The notes below the pieces were generated by a model. That model saw only the letters and a list, made by a program, of their open reading frames with translations. It had not been told where the DNA came from and made no database searches. From the NCBI GenBank assembly GCA_015492875.1, contig WGEI01000229.1, positions 1 through 12,367 on the forward strand: a stretch of DNA of 12,367 nucleotides, in the 5' to 3' direction. This stretch comes from Anaerolineae bacterium (GTDB lineage Bacteria > Chloroflexota > Anaerolineae > Aggregatilineales > Phototrophicaceae). Position numbers and translations under genes: made by a program. Shown here piece after piece: positions 1-7,241 of this stretch (within the stretch, counting starts at the first letter, position 1; each line of letters opens with the position of its first letter).

Positions 1-2
1 AT

Positions 3-617
3 CTATATGAGGGGCTGGATGACCCCGATTTAGCGCGAGAGGATGCTTTTGACAAAGGCACAATGCTTATTATGCCCAGCACACGTTGCCCAGCAGAAGC
101 GGTAGACCTAGCAACCAATTTTGCCGTGTTATTAGGTTCAAAGCCCCATTTCTTAGACCCAATTGAATTTGATGGCCTCATCGCCGCGACGGAAGGCTTG
201 CCTGCATTAATCGGCGTGGCGTATTTTTACACGCTGCTAAAAAGCGAGGCGTGGGGCGATTTGCAACGGGTGACTAACCCCGCATTTGGCCTGTTAACCC
301 ATCATCTATTCGACACCCATCCCGATGACTTGCGTGACCAATGGCTACAGAATAAAGATAACCTCGTCCGCTATACGGATGCGTTCATCGCCATGTTGCG
401 CCAATTTCGTAATAGCATTGCAGAAGGCAATCTTGATGCGATAGAAGCGGCCACAATAGACGCGGCGCAGGAATATGAAGCGTGGATCAACCGCCGTCAT
501 AACGATGAATGGGATGAGGACAAACCGCCTGCGCTAGATGGCGGCAGCACTTTATTGAGCGGTCTATTGGGTGGGAAATTGGCAGACAGACTGCTCGGTC
601 GCAATACAGACGACTAA
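3..617 (+). CDS. TyrA-like dehydrogenase, C-terminal part (5'-truncated by window edge)
   Basis: Probable C-terminal dimerisation domain of a prephenate/arogenate dehydrogenase-family protein, which in tyrosine synthesis oxidatively decarboxylates prephenate or arogenate with NAD(P). The frame is open from position 3 with no start codon needed before the ATG at 63 (it reads LYEGLDDPDLAREDAFDKGT and then MLIMPST), so the gene begins outside the window and the NAD-binding Rossmann domain is missing. The visible 204 residues are helical. They hold the family-like stretch LLGSKPHFLDPIEFDGLIAA followed by TEGLPALIG, then a helical tail rich in acidic residues. In canonical TyrA this segment usually carries histidines (an HD pair and a SHLPH-like motif). 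Here those places read FD and EGLPA, so the substrate could differ. The stop TAA is followed by a terminator hairpin. Family assignment is by recognition and moderately sure; the exact substrate is not shown. Confidence 0.6.
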   Translation, partial: LYEGLDDPDLAREDAFDKGTMLIMPSTRCPAEAVDLATNFAVLLGSKPHFLDPIEFDGLIAATEGLPALIGVAYFYTLLKSEAWGDLQRVTNPAFGLLTHHLFDTHPDDLRDQWLQNKDNLVRYTDAFIAMLRQFRNSIAEGNLDAIEAATIDAAQEYEAWINRRHNDEWDEDKPPALDGGSTLLSGLLGGKLADRLLGRNTDD

Positions 618-652
618 AATCGCCCTGAAAGTCACACATATCTACACCAACC

Positions 653-687
653 ATGCCCGCATATACTCAGCGCGGGCATTTTACATT
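653..687 (+). terminator. Intrinsic terminator after the TyrA-like gene
   Basis: An 8-bp perfect stem, ATGCCCGC (653-660) with GCGGGCAT (672-679), has an 11-base loop and runs into TTTTACATTT. It lies 36 bases after the stop at 617 and before the PDZ gene, so it probably separates the two transcripts. The T tract is interrupted, so termination may be partial. I found no convincing promoter between it and the PDZ gene at 771: the best candidate, TTTACA at 680-685 with GATATT at 704-709, has an 18-base spacer and is weak. Confidence 0.7.
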
Positions 688-770
688 TAGTTTACAGTTT
701 TTCGATATTGTATTGACCTTCTATGGCTACACTGCATCTGGAATACAACCCGATTTAAGGAGGTGAAACC

Positions 771-2258
771 ATGCGAAGAAAAAGCATTTTGCAAATTAGT
801 GTAGTAACAGTATTGGCCATTGTGTTGGCGCTCTTAGGCATTGTTCAAGCCCAAGATAATGGCACACCCGCGCTGGGCGTGAGTATCACTAATGTCGATG
901 GCTCAGCATATATCACGCAAGTTTATCCTGATAGTCCCGCAGAAGCGGCAGGGTTACAACATGGCGATATTATCACTGCTATCGACGGAGAGGCCGTCAC
1001 ATTTGATTCCCTCGCCCCGACCATTCGAAGCTATGGTGTGGGCGATACAATTACACTCACTGTTGTACGTAACAACGAAGAATTAGATATTGATGTCACA
1101 TTAGAGACATTTAGTTTGCCGCAAGTACAAGCAGCGCCACCACGTATGCCCAACTTCCCTAACATTCAAGACTTGCCCAACATGTTCTTCAGCGGGCGTC
1201 CGCTGCTTGGCGTACGTTTAGAGCCAACTGATGAAGGCTTTATCGTGCGCGAAGTTACAGAAGGCTCACCAGCAGAAGCCGCTGGCTTACAACCAGACGA
1301 CATCATTACTTATGTCAACGGGGATAGTGTGAATGACATTAATTTACTGCGGGAAGTCATCATGGATGCCGCAATGGGTGATGGTGTGCTGGAACTCGAA
1401 GTTTTGCGCGATGGCGAAACGCTAACGCTGGAAGCCGATTTAAGTGACGCCCTCCCCTTTGGCAACTTCGGCGATGGTGTGTTGGAATTCAATCTAGGCA
1501 ATGGCGGCGTCTCATTGGCGTTTGATGGCGAAAATATCACCGTTGAGCAGCTCGATGAAGATAGCCCGTTATACGAGGCCGGATTACGAGAAGGCGACGT
1601 TATCACAGCCATTAATGGCGAGCCGATTGATAGCGGTATGGGCTTGCAATTCTTCCGCAACCGTGATGAAGAGGAAATTACACTCACGGTTGAACGTGGT
1701 GACGAAACTTTAGACCTCACCATCCCACACGATGACCTAATGCCATTTGCACTCTTTGATTTTGGGCATGGGTTCGGCGATGGTGCGGGTATGCTACCAT
1801 TTGATTTCAGCTACCGCCGCCAACCGGTGAAGTTGGGCGTTCGGTATGTCATGTTGACAGAAGATAATGCAGCGGATTACGACGTTGAACTCACGGAAGG
1901 CGCATATATTGCTGAAGTGCTGGCCGATACACCAGCGAAAGAAGCAGGCCTACAAGAAGGCGATGTTATCACAGCGGTCAACGGTGATGCTGTAGATAAT
2001 GAGCATCCGCTTGGCGATTTGCTGGCAGATTTTGGGGCGGGCGATACGGTTACGTTGACCGTGCAGCGGGATGGCGAAACGATGGATGTTGATGTCACCC
2101 TTGCGGATATTGCTAGCACTGGTTCATTTGGCGAATTCTTCGGCTTACCACGTGGCTTTGGCTTCCGCTTTGGCCCAGACGGTTTTAACTTCTTTGGGCC
2201 AGATGGCGACATTATCCCGCTAGAAACACCAGAGGCCAATCAGCAACCAGAACTATAA
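771..2258 (+). CDS. Secreted protein with four tandem PDZ domains
   Basis: A 495-residue exported protein built almost wholly from PDZ domains, which bind peptide C-termini or unfolded segments. The start is fixed by TAAGGAGGTGA (756-766), a nearly full match to the 16S anti-Shine-Dalgarno, five bases before ATG. Residues 1-27 are a signal peptide (MRRK, hydrophobic core, cleavage probably after VQA). Four PDZ units follow at about 34-112, 145-224, 245-318 and 353-444. Each carries the hallmark helix and turn, as in SPAEAAGLQHGDIITAIDGE, SPAEAAGLQPDDIITYVNGD, SPLYEAGLREGDVITAINGE and TPAKEAGLQEGDVITAVNGD. The tail (450-495) is rich in Phe, Gly and Pro. No HtrA-type serine protease or other catalytic domain is visible, although PDZ repeats of this type usually accompany one. 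Its role is therefore open: adaptor, chaperone-like scaffold or cell-surface binder. The domain call is sure; the function is not. Confidence 0.9.
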   Translation: MRRKSILQISVVTVLAIVLALLGIVQAQDNGTPALGVSITNVDGSAYITQVYPDSPAEAAGLQHGDIITAIDGEAVTFDSLAPTIRSYGVGDTITLTVVRNNEELDIDVTLETFSLPQVQAAPPRMPNFPNIQDLPNMFFSGRPLLGVRLEPTDEGFIVREVTEGSPAEAAGLQPDDIITYVNGDSVNDINLLREVIMDAAMGDGVLELEVLRDGETLTLEADLSDALPFGNFGDGVLEFNLGNGGVSLAFDGENITVEQLDEDSPLYEAGLREGDVITAINGEPIDSGMGLQFFRNRDEEEITLTVERGDETLDLTIPHDDLMPFALFDFGHGFGDGAGMLPFDFSYRRQPVKLGVRYVMLTEDNAADYDVELTEGAYIAEVLADTPAKEAGLQEGDVITAVNGDAVDNEHPLGDLLADFGAGDTVTLTVQRDGETMDVDVTLADIASTGSFGEFFGLPRGFGFRFGPDGFNFFGPDGDIIPLETPEANQQPEL

Positions 2259-2280
2259 TTTCCCACGCTCTCCTGAGTGC

Positions 2281-2308
2281 GACGCCCGACCTGCTATAGT
2301 CGGGCGTC
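2281..2308. terminator. Hairpin between convergent PDZ and antiporter genes
   Basis: GACGCCCGAC (2281-2290) and GTCGGGCGTC (2299-2308) form a perfect 10-bp GC-rich stem with an 8-base loop. It occupies the 62-bp gap between two stop codons that face each other, so it would appear in both transcripts and could end or stabilise both. Neither side has a proper T tract, so it may act as an mRNA 3'-end barrier or a factor-assisted terminator and not a classical intrinsic one. Confidence 0.6.
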
Positions 2309-2320
2309 ATAGGTTAAGGC

Positions 2321-4246
2321 TTAGTACCCTAAACGCGCTGTGACATTGCGCAAACATTCAGGGTCACCAATCAGTGTGATTTCATCACCTATCCGTAAAA
2401 CGGTGTAACCCCGTGGGACAATATGCTGGCCGTCGCGCGTAATGCTGAGTACCAACACTTCACTGGGCAAGCGTAAGTCGCGTAAGGGTTTCCCATCCAC
2501 ATCTTCATCTGTGACGGTAATCTGAACAATTTCTTCGTCAGGTTGGCTTTGTAAGAGCAGTTGTGCCGATTGCGGCGCCCGTGTGAGTTGGTCTAATAAA
2601 TTAACCATCGTCGTCGCAGGATATACAACTGTTGCCCCGATAGAGGTAAATTGCTGTTGGAGGTCACGGTTGAAGTCGTTTAAGCGGACAATAAGGCGGC
2701 GAATACCAAAATCTTCATAAGCCACCTGACATATCTCAAGATTGAGCATGTCATCATCAAACATGGCTATGAGCGCATCTGTAGCATCGTTTAAGACTTC
2801 AGCTAAGGCTTCTTTGGTAATTGCGGAGACATGCCAAGCATCAAAGTTCCGTTCTTCACGGCAATATTTCACATGAGTTTCGTCTATATCGATCAAACGC
2901 ACTTGCCAATTATGAGTTTCAAGCCGTTGGGCTAATGCAACCGCTTGGCCATCAATGCCTGCAATAACCGCATCACGTTGAGTATCAGGATGGTGGTCTG
3001 CTGGGGTGTGTGCCTCTCCCACACGGCGAATGGCGAATTTGAGGAATGGCGGCCCAATTAGCTGGCTAATCACAATAGCGCTGATAAGCACTGTTGGCAG
3101 GCCAGTACCTAGTTCGGGGAATTCTACCGCTATTTCCTGCGCAAGACCAAGCCCAATGCCTGCTTGGGTAATATAGGCCAACCAAGCATAGCGGCGATGT
3201 TGGGGCGGGTCTCCTGTAATGACGCCACCCACATACGAGCCAACGAAAATACCAACTGCCCGCACTAAGACCAGAATAAGCGCAATAGGCCAAACTGTAG
3301 CGAGGATATCCAGCGATAGCGAGCCACCAACAAGGGTGAAGAATAGGACGTAAATGGCAGGCCCCATTTCTTCGATGAGGTGGACGAACTCGTCACGATA
3401 GTCGCTCCAGTTATTCAGCCAGAAGCTGCCAATCATGCAAACTAGCAATGGCTCAATAAACACTTCAAAGGGTAAAGATTGGTGTGTCAGTTCACGAATT
3501 TCTGCAGAACCCCAAAACACACCATAGCCAACAAGTAAAATCAGCCCCATCTTAACATAGGATGACAGGCGCAGAGTCAGAATCAGTTGGAGTAATCGCC
3601 CAATTAAATAGCCAATACCTAAGGCAAGCGCAAACTCAAAGATGAGGAGTAAAACAAAGCCTAAGTCCAGCATTGTGTCCGATAGAAAAACATCAGCGAT
3701 AGAGGAGCTGAACGCAAATAGGGCAATTACTCCCACATCAAGAACCACCGTAACGCCAAGAACCGTTTTAGTGAATGCCCCACGCGCGCGCAACTCATTG
3801 ACAATGGCGATGGTTGAGGATGGGGATAATGCCACAAGAATGGATGCTGCTAATAATGCAACAGCTATGCGTCCCTGAGTTTGTAGCTCTTCTGGGAAAG
3901 GAATGGAGTTTATCAGCAGCAATGTAGCAATGATACCGAGAATATACGGAGCAATAAAAAGCGTTGCGCTATACCATGCAATACTTTTTAAGCGTCCACG
4001 AATTTCTTTCAGATACAACTCGCTACCAGCGGCAAAAGCGATATACGCTAGTGATACATCGCTAATAAAGCGTAAACTCTCCACCCCTTCATGAGGGATA
4101 ATGTTCAAAACAAAAGGGCCGATAATAATACCAGCAACCAGATAGCCGCTAATCAATGGCAAATTAAAGCGGGTCAAGTAACCGCCAATCTGCCGGGCAG
4201 CTAATCCAACTACTAAAAAGCTACCCAAATAAATCAGTAAAGTCAT
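2321..4246 (-). CDS. CPA2 family cation/proton antiporter with RCK (TrkA-N/TrkA-C) domains
   Basis: A 641-residue membrane antiporter of the KefB/CPA2 type, expected to exchange K+ or Na+ for protons across the inner membrane under control of a cytoplasmic RCK module. Residues 1-410 form about a dozen membrane segments. They include the early motif NLPLISGYLVAGIIIGP and the ALSPSSTIAIVNE segment (about 139-151), and the conserved membrane acid is D170 (VVLDVGV), a single Asp and not the Asp pair of electrogenic exchangers. An RCK-N Rossmann fold follows at about 425-540, with the nucleotide loop altered to GIDGQA and an acidic strand end LIDIDE. RCK-C is at about 570-640 (DGKPLRDLRLPSEVLVLSITRDG). 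The start is ATG at 4246, six bases after AAGGAG (4253-4258). The longer frame from 4303 would start beside the promoter -10 box and adds a poorly fitting leader. Ion specificity cannot be read from sequence. Confidence 0.88.
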   Translation of the reverse strand: MTLLIYLGSFLVVGLAARQIGGYLTRFNLPLISGYLVAGIIIGPFVLNIIPHEGVESLRFISDVSLAYIAFAAGSELYLKEIRGRLKSIAWYSATLFIAPYILGIIATLLLINSIPFPEELQTQGRIAVALLAASILVALSPSSTIAIVNELRARGAFTKTVLGVTVVLDVGVIALFAFSSSIADVFLSDTMLDLGFVLLLIFEFALALGIGYLIGRLLQLILTLRLSSYVKMGLILLVGYGVFWGSAEIRELTHQSLPFEVFIEPLLVCMIGSFWLNNWSDYRDEFVHLIEEMGPAIYVLFFTLVGGSLSLDILATVWPIALILVLVRAVGIFVGSYVGGVITGDPPQHRRYAWLAYITQAGIGLGLAQEIAVEFPELGTGLPTVLISAIVISQLIGPPFLKFAIRRVGEAHTPADHHPDTQRDAVIAGIDGQAVALAQRLETHNWQVRLIDIDETHVKYCREERNFDAWHVSAITKEALAEVLNDATDALIAMFDDDMLNLEICQVAYEDFGIRRLIVRLNDFNRDLQQQFTSIGATVVYPATTMVNLLDQLTRAPQSAQLLLQSQPDEEIVQITVTDEDVDGKPLRDLRLPSEVLVLSITRDGQHIVPRGYTVLRIGDEITLIGDPECLRNVTARLGY

Positions 4247-4252
4247 CTCTTG

Positions 4253-4258
4253 CTCCTT
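4253..4258 (-). promoter_or_regulatory. Shine-Dalgarno deciding the antiporter start
   Basis: On the - strand AAGGAG is followed by CAAGAG and then ATG (4246-4244). This favours a start at 4246 over the in-frame ATG 57 bases upstream at 4303, which has no such site. Confidence 0.8.
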
Positions 4259-4304
4259 CAGCAGGGCGAGATACACACAATGCCCTATACCAATATGCCC
4301 CAAT

Positions 4305-4333
4305 TTTATACAAAAGTCATTGGTTTTTTAAAA
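4305..4333 (-). promoter_or_regulatory. Candidate promoter of the antiporter gene
   Basis: Reading the - strand, TATAAA (4310-4305) preceded directly by TTG gives a good -10 box. The element 17 bases upstream is TTTTAA (4333-4328), a weak -35 inside an A/T run. Transcription would start near 4298, which makes the in-frame ATG at 4303 unusable. It lies back to back with the promoter of the sugar dehydrogenase. Confidence 0.4.
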
Positions 4334-4353
4334 TAATGGTCGTAGTTATCCTG

Positions 4354-4382
4354 TTGAAGCCTGTAAAATGCGGGATTATAAT
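4354..4382 (+). promoter_or_regulatory. Sigma-70-type promoter of the sugar dehydrogenase gene
   Basis: TTGAAG (4354-4359), a 17-base spacer and a perfect TATAAT (4377-4382) give the best promoter in the window. The predicted start of transcription is near 4389, about 30 bases before the ATG at 4419. The ATG at 4368, which opens the longest reading frame, lies inside the spacer between the two boxes and so would not be transcribed from this promoter. Confidence 0.75.
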
Positions 4383-4418
4383 CGCCAATCTATGGTATTG
4401 TCGAATTTCGGAGCAATT

Positions 4419-5732
4419 ATGTCATTAAAACAAGAGCTACTCAAGCGAATCGAAAGCCGTGAAGCCCGTATTGGTGTGGTAGGGTTAGGCTATGTTGGGT
4501 TGCCGCTAGCGGCGGCTTTTGCAGAGGTAGGCTTTCATGTTATCGGGCTGGATGTTAACCCACAAAAAGTAGCCATTCTACAAAGTGGGCGCAGTTATGT
4601 CCCCGATGTGCCGACCGAGCAATTGCGCTCAATGGTAGAGAATGGACGCTTTGTCGCCACAAGCGCATACGATGATTTGCGCGATGTTGATGCGATTAGC
4701 ATCTGTGTGCCAACGCCATTGCGTAAGACCAAAGACCCTGATATGTCCTATATCATTCAGGCCGTGAATGAGATTGCTAGAATATGCCATCGGGGAATGT
4801 TGATTGTGCTAGAGAGCACAACCTACCCTGGCACAACAATGGAAATCATTGTGCCACGATTGGAGCAGGAGAACTTCCATGTGGAAGAAGATATTTTCGT
4901 CGCTTTCTCTCCAGAGCGCATTGACCCCGGCAACCGTCAATATACGGTGCGCAACACGCCTAAAATCGTGGGCGGGGTGGGGTCAAATTCCACCGAGATT
5001 GCACAGAAGCTATACCAAACAGCCATTGAGACCATTATACCCGTCTCCTCCCCCACCACAGCCGAAATGGCTAAATTGCTAGAGAACACCTTTCGTGCGG
5101 TTAACATTGGCCTCGTCAATGAAATGGCGCTCATGTGTGATAAGCTAGGCATTGATGTCTATGAGGTTATTCAAGCGGCAGCTAGCAAGCCATTTGGGTT
5201 TATGCCCTTCTATCCTGGACCTGGTCTAGGTGGGCATTGCATCCCCATCGACCCACACTATTTAAGCTGGAAATTGAAGACGCTCAATTACACTGCGAGG
5301 TTCATTGAACTAGCTAGTGAAATCAATACCTCAATGCCACTTTATGTTGTCGGAAAAATCACTGATGCGCTGAACGACGACGGAAAAGCCGTTAAAGGCT
5401 CGCGCATTGTTGTGCTTGGTGCGGCTTACAAGCGCGATGTCGATGATGTGCGTGAAAGCCCCGCGCTGGATATTATCAGCTTGCTTCATGGCAAAGGCGC
5501 TGATGTGGTTTATAACGACCCGTATGTACCCAAACTGCGCATTGATGGTGGTTTGAATTTCGAGAGTGCGGATTACAATGAGGCGCTGTTGCAATCAGCA
5601 GACTGTGTGGTTATTGTAACCGCACACAGCACTTATGATTGGCAGCACATCCTCGATAATAGCCATCTGGTTGTAGATACACGCCACGCCACCCAAAACA
5701 TGCAAGGCAAAGCGCGCATCGTCTACCTCTAG
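4419..5732 (+). CDS. Nucleotide sugar dehydrogenase, UDP-N-acetylhexosamine 6-dehydrogenase type (WbpA/WecC-like)
   Basis: A 437-residue NAD-dependent dehydrogenase of the UDP-glucose/GDP-mannose dehydrogenase family. These oxidise the C6 hydroxyl of a nucleotide sugar to a carboxylate in two steps, for surface polysaccharide or glycan precursors. The N-terminal Rossmann motif is GVVGLGYVGLP (19-29), with the acidic strand end GLDVNPQKV. Family motifs seen are ESTTYPGTT (132-140), FSPERIDPGNR (163-173, with E166), AEMAKLLENTFR (215-226, K219 and N223) and the catalytic cysteine C274 in GPGLGGHCIPIDPHY. The C-terminal NAD-binding domain carries GAAYKRDVDDVRESPALDI. The wording fits the UDP-GlcNAc/ManNAc branch (WbpA, TviB, WecC) better than UDP-glucose dehydrogenase, but the substrate is inferred. 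The start at 4419 is chosen for GGAG (4410-4413), five bases upstream, and for the promoter at 4354-4382. The gene stands alone between its own promoter and terminator, away from any glycosyltransferase cluster. Confidence 0.9.
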   Translation: MSLKQELLKRIESREARIGVVGLGYVGLPLAAAFAEVGFHVIGLDVNPQKVAILQSGRSYVPDVPTEQLRSMVENGRFVATSAYDDLRDVDAISICVPTPLRKTKDPDMSYIIQAVNEIARICHRGMLIVLESTTYPGTTMEIIVPRLEQENFHVEEDIFVAFSPERIDPGNRQYTVRNTPKIVGGVGSNSTEIAQKLYQTAIETIIPVSSPTTAEMAKLLENTFRAVNIGLVNEMALMCDKLGIDVYEVIQAAASKPFGFMPFYPGPGLGGHCIPIDPHYLSWKLKTLNYTARFIELASEINTSMPLYVVGKITDALNDDGKAVKGSRIVVLGAAYKRDVDDVRESPALDIISLLHGKGADVVYNDPYVPKLRIDGGLNFESADYNEALLQSADCVVIVTAHSTYDWQHILDNSHLVVDTRHATQNMQGKARIVYL

Positions 5733-5754
5733 CAAAATAATTATAAAGTGAGCC

Positions 5755-5791
5755 AACGCCTCGCAAGGATAATGCGGGGCGTTTTTATTTT
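5755..5791 (+). terminator. Intrinsic terminator of the sugar dehydrogenase gene
   Basis: AACGCCTCGC (5755-5764) pairs with GCGGGGCGTT (5774-5783) over 10 bp with one G-T wobble and a 9-base loop. It runs straight into TTTTTATTTT (5782-5791). It begins 22 bases after the stop and is the cleanest terminator in the window. Confidence 0.92.
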
Positions 5792-5801
5792 GCTACCTTG
5801 C

Positions 5802-5830
5802 TTGTTTAAGGGGATTAAACCGATTATACT
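5802..5830 (+). promoter_or_regulatory. Candidate promoter of the winged-helix gene
   Basis: TTGTTT (5802-5807), a 17-base spacer and TATACT (5825-5830) form a reasonable sigma-70-type promoter just after the previous terminator. Transcription would start near 5837, about 34 bases before the ATG at 5871. Confidence 0.5.
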
Positions 5831-5844
5831 GGTGACGTATTCAC

Positions 5845-5857
5845 TATCAAATTGATA
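5845..5857. repeat. Perfect palindrome in the leader of the winged-helix gene (possible operator)
   Basis: TATCAA-A-TTGATA is a perfect inverted repeat with a one-base centre. It lies about 8 bases after the predicted transcription start and 13 bases before the ATG of a putative DNA-binding protein. A site here would suit self-repression; this is inference from position. Confidence 0.45.
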
Positions 5858-5870
5858 ATGGCGGTATCCT

Positions 5871-6551
5871 ATGACAGAATTACCATTCCGGCTAAAAACA
5901 CTCGAACCCTTACCCGGCGCGCTCGACATTATTCGCTATTTGGGCAAATTAGAAGAACCTGTAGCTGACATAGATACGCTATGCGATGAATTAAGCTTAA
6001 GCGACCGCGGTTTTAGCAAAGCGATTCGACGACTGGTCACCAAAGGCTATGTTCAAATGGTAGGTGACCAAGTGTATAGATTAACCGACCAAGGGCGCAC
6101 CGCCGCCGAGGAATTGGCAGCGTATGACGCTCATGCCCCAGAGGAAACTGAAACAGAAGACCAGTATGTACAACGCAAATTAATCGTTGCTATACCAGAA
6201 AAGCCTGTCGCTAAACAACTCACGAATGTCTTCATTGGCTTTGAGGCGGCAGATGCAGATGCTGAGCTAGATAGTGACGCGCAGATGGTTTTGCGCGTGT
6301 CGGCCATTCACGGGCAAATCGATGGCGATGAGATGCTAGATTTAGGCAATGAACCCGCCTACAACACGTTCACGCTGATTCCGGATGCTTACACCAAATT
6401 GCGCTTACGGGTAGAAGCATACCAGCTTAACCCTAATGATGATGGGATTGAGACTTGTGGCGGGCTTTATATAGATATTGACATTAATAACGCTGGTGAC
6501 GGGGGCGATTACAAGGCTTATAGCACCAGTGTCAAGCTCCTACATGTGTGA
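5871..6551 (+). CDS. Winged helix-turn-helix protein with an unrecognised C-terminal domain
   Basis: A 226-residue protein whose N-terminal part (about 12-85) reads as a MarR-like winged helix. It shows a helix (GALDIIRYLGKL), then IDTLCDELSLSDRGFSKAIRRLVTKGYV as the helix-turn-helix with recognition helix near 44-56, and a wing (VQMVGDQVYRLTDQGRTAAEEL). An acidic linker (86-100) leads to a C-terminal domain (about 101-226) with alternating hydrophobic strands, such as KLIVAIP, QMVLRVSAIHG, TFTLIP, KLRLRVEAYQL and GLYIDIDIN, that I read as a beta-rich sensor or binding domain and do not recognise. It has no signal peptide or membrane segment, so it is probably cytoplasmic. No good Shine-Dalgarno precedes the ATG. 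Its last 12 bases overlap the 3' end of the opposite-strand flavoprotein gene. It may regulate itself through the palindrome at 5845-5857; this is inference. Confidence 0.75.
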   Translation: MTELPFRLKTLEPLPGALDIIRYLGKLEEPVADIDTLCDELSLSDRGFSKAIRRLVTKGYVQMVGDQVYRLTDQGRTAAEELAAYDAHAPEETETEDQYVQRKLIVAIPEKPVAKQLTNVFIGFEAADADAELDSDAQMVLRVSAIHGQIDGDEMLDLGNEPAYNTFTLIPDAYTKLRLRVEAYQLNPNDDGIETCGGLYIDIDINNAGDGGDYKAYSTSVKLLHV

Positions 6552-7241
6552 TTCATCACCTATGATGATCATAATTTCATCAAGCGATTTCTTCTGTATA
6601 TCGGGCACTTGAGCATCCGCCGCAGGATACCCCACAGGAATCAACACAAAAGGCCGTTCATTTTCTGGGCGGCCTAAAATTTCCCTCAAGAATCCCATAG
6701 GGCTGGGCGTATGGGTTAAAGTGGCTAATCCCGCATGGTGCAAACTCGCTAGCAGAAAACCTACTGCAATCCCAACAGATTCCTCGCTATAGTAATGTTT
6801 AATCCGCACTTGCTCTCCTGTTGCCGGGTTCGTCTTTAGGCCATAGGATTGGCGAAAAACGACAATCAAATAAGGTACTTCTTCCAAGTGTGGCTTATGC
6901 CAATCTGTGCCTAAAGGGGCTAACGCTTCTAGCCATTCATCACTCATGCGGCGTTGATAGCTTTCCTTCTCTTCAGCCTCGGCAGCGATACGTATTCGCC
7001 TTTTCACTTCGGGGTCACTGACCACCACAAACGCCCATGGTTGTTGGTTTGCGCCAGAAGGGGCTGTGCCCGCCGTTGCTATGGCATTCTGAATTAACTC
7101 AAAGGGCACGGGTTCTGTAGAAAAATGCCGCACTGTCCGACGGCGGCGCATGTGTTCTAAGAAAGCACGAGAGCGGTTTAGTTGGGTCTCAACCGTCATC
7201 CGCTCAAAATTTAATGGTATGAAACGCGCTACTTCAGCCAT
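6540..7241 (-). CDS. Nitroreductase-fold flavoprotein, iodotyrosine deiodinase-like
   Basis: A 233-residue FMN enzyme of the nitroreductase superfamily that resembles the iodotyrosine deiodinase (IYD) branch, which reductively removes halogen from halotyrosines. N-terminal FMN contacts appear as RRRRTVRHF (32-40) and AGTAPSGANQQPWAFVVV (57-74). The lid has the pattern EKESYQRRMSDEWLEAL...LGTDWHKP, placing E91, Y95 and K116 where IYDs bind the amino-acid zwitterion of the substrate. THTPSP (176-181) matches the TTTP region whose Thr contacts flavin N5, and RPENERPFVLIPVGYPAADAQVPDIQKKSLDEIM (191-224) is the IYD-like C-terminus. There is no membrane anchor, as in other bacterial homologues. The start ATG shares its A with the stop of the upstream SDR gene (TAATG) and has GAGGAG (7250-7255), so the two are translationally coupled. 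The fold is sure, the IYD branch likely, the natural substrate unknown. Confidence 0.85.
   Translation of the reverse strand: MAEVARFIPLNFERMTVETQLNRSRAFLEHMRRRRTVRHFSTEPVPFELIQNAIATAGTAPSGANQQPWAFVVVSDPEVKRRIRIAAEAEEKESYQRRMSDEWLEALAPLGTDWHKPHLEEVPYLIVVFRQSYGLKTNPATGEQVRIKHYYSEESVGIAVGFLLASLHHAGLATLTHTPSPMGFLREILGRPENERPFVLIPVGYPAADAQVPDIQKKSLDEIMIIIGDESHM

Noticed and set aside
1310..2239. Long minus-strand reading frames opposite the PDZ gene (1310-1723 and 1877-2239)
   Set aside because: They are rich in Ser, Pro and Lys, lack ribosome-binding sites and mirror the repeated PDZ codons. They look like shadows of a biased coding strand.
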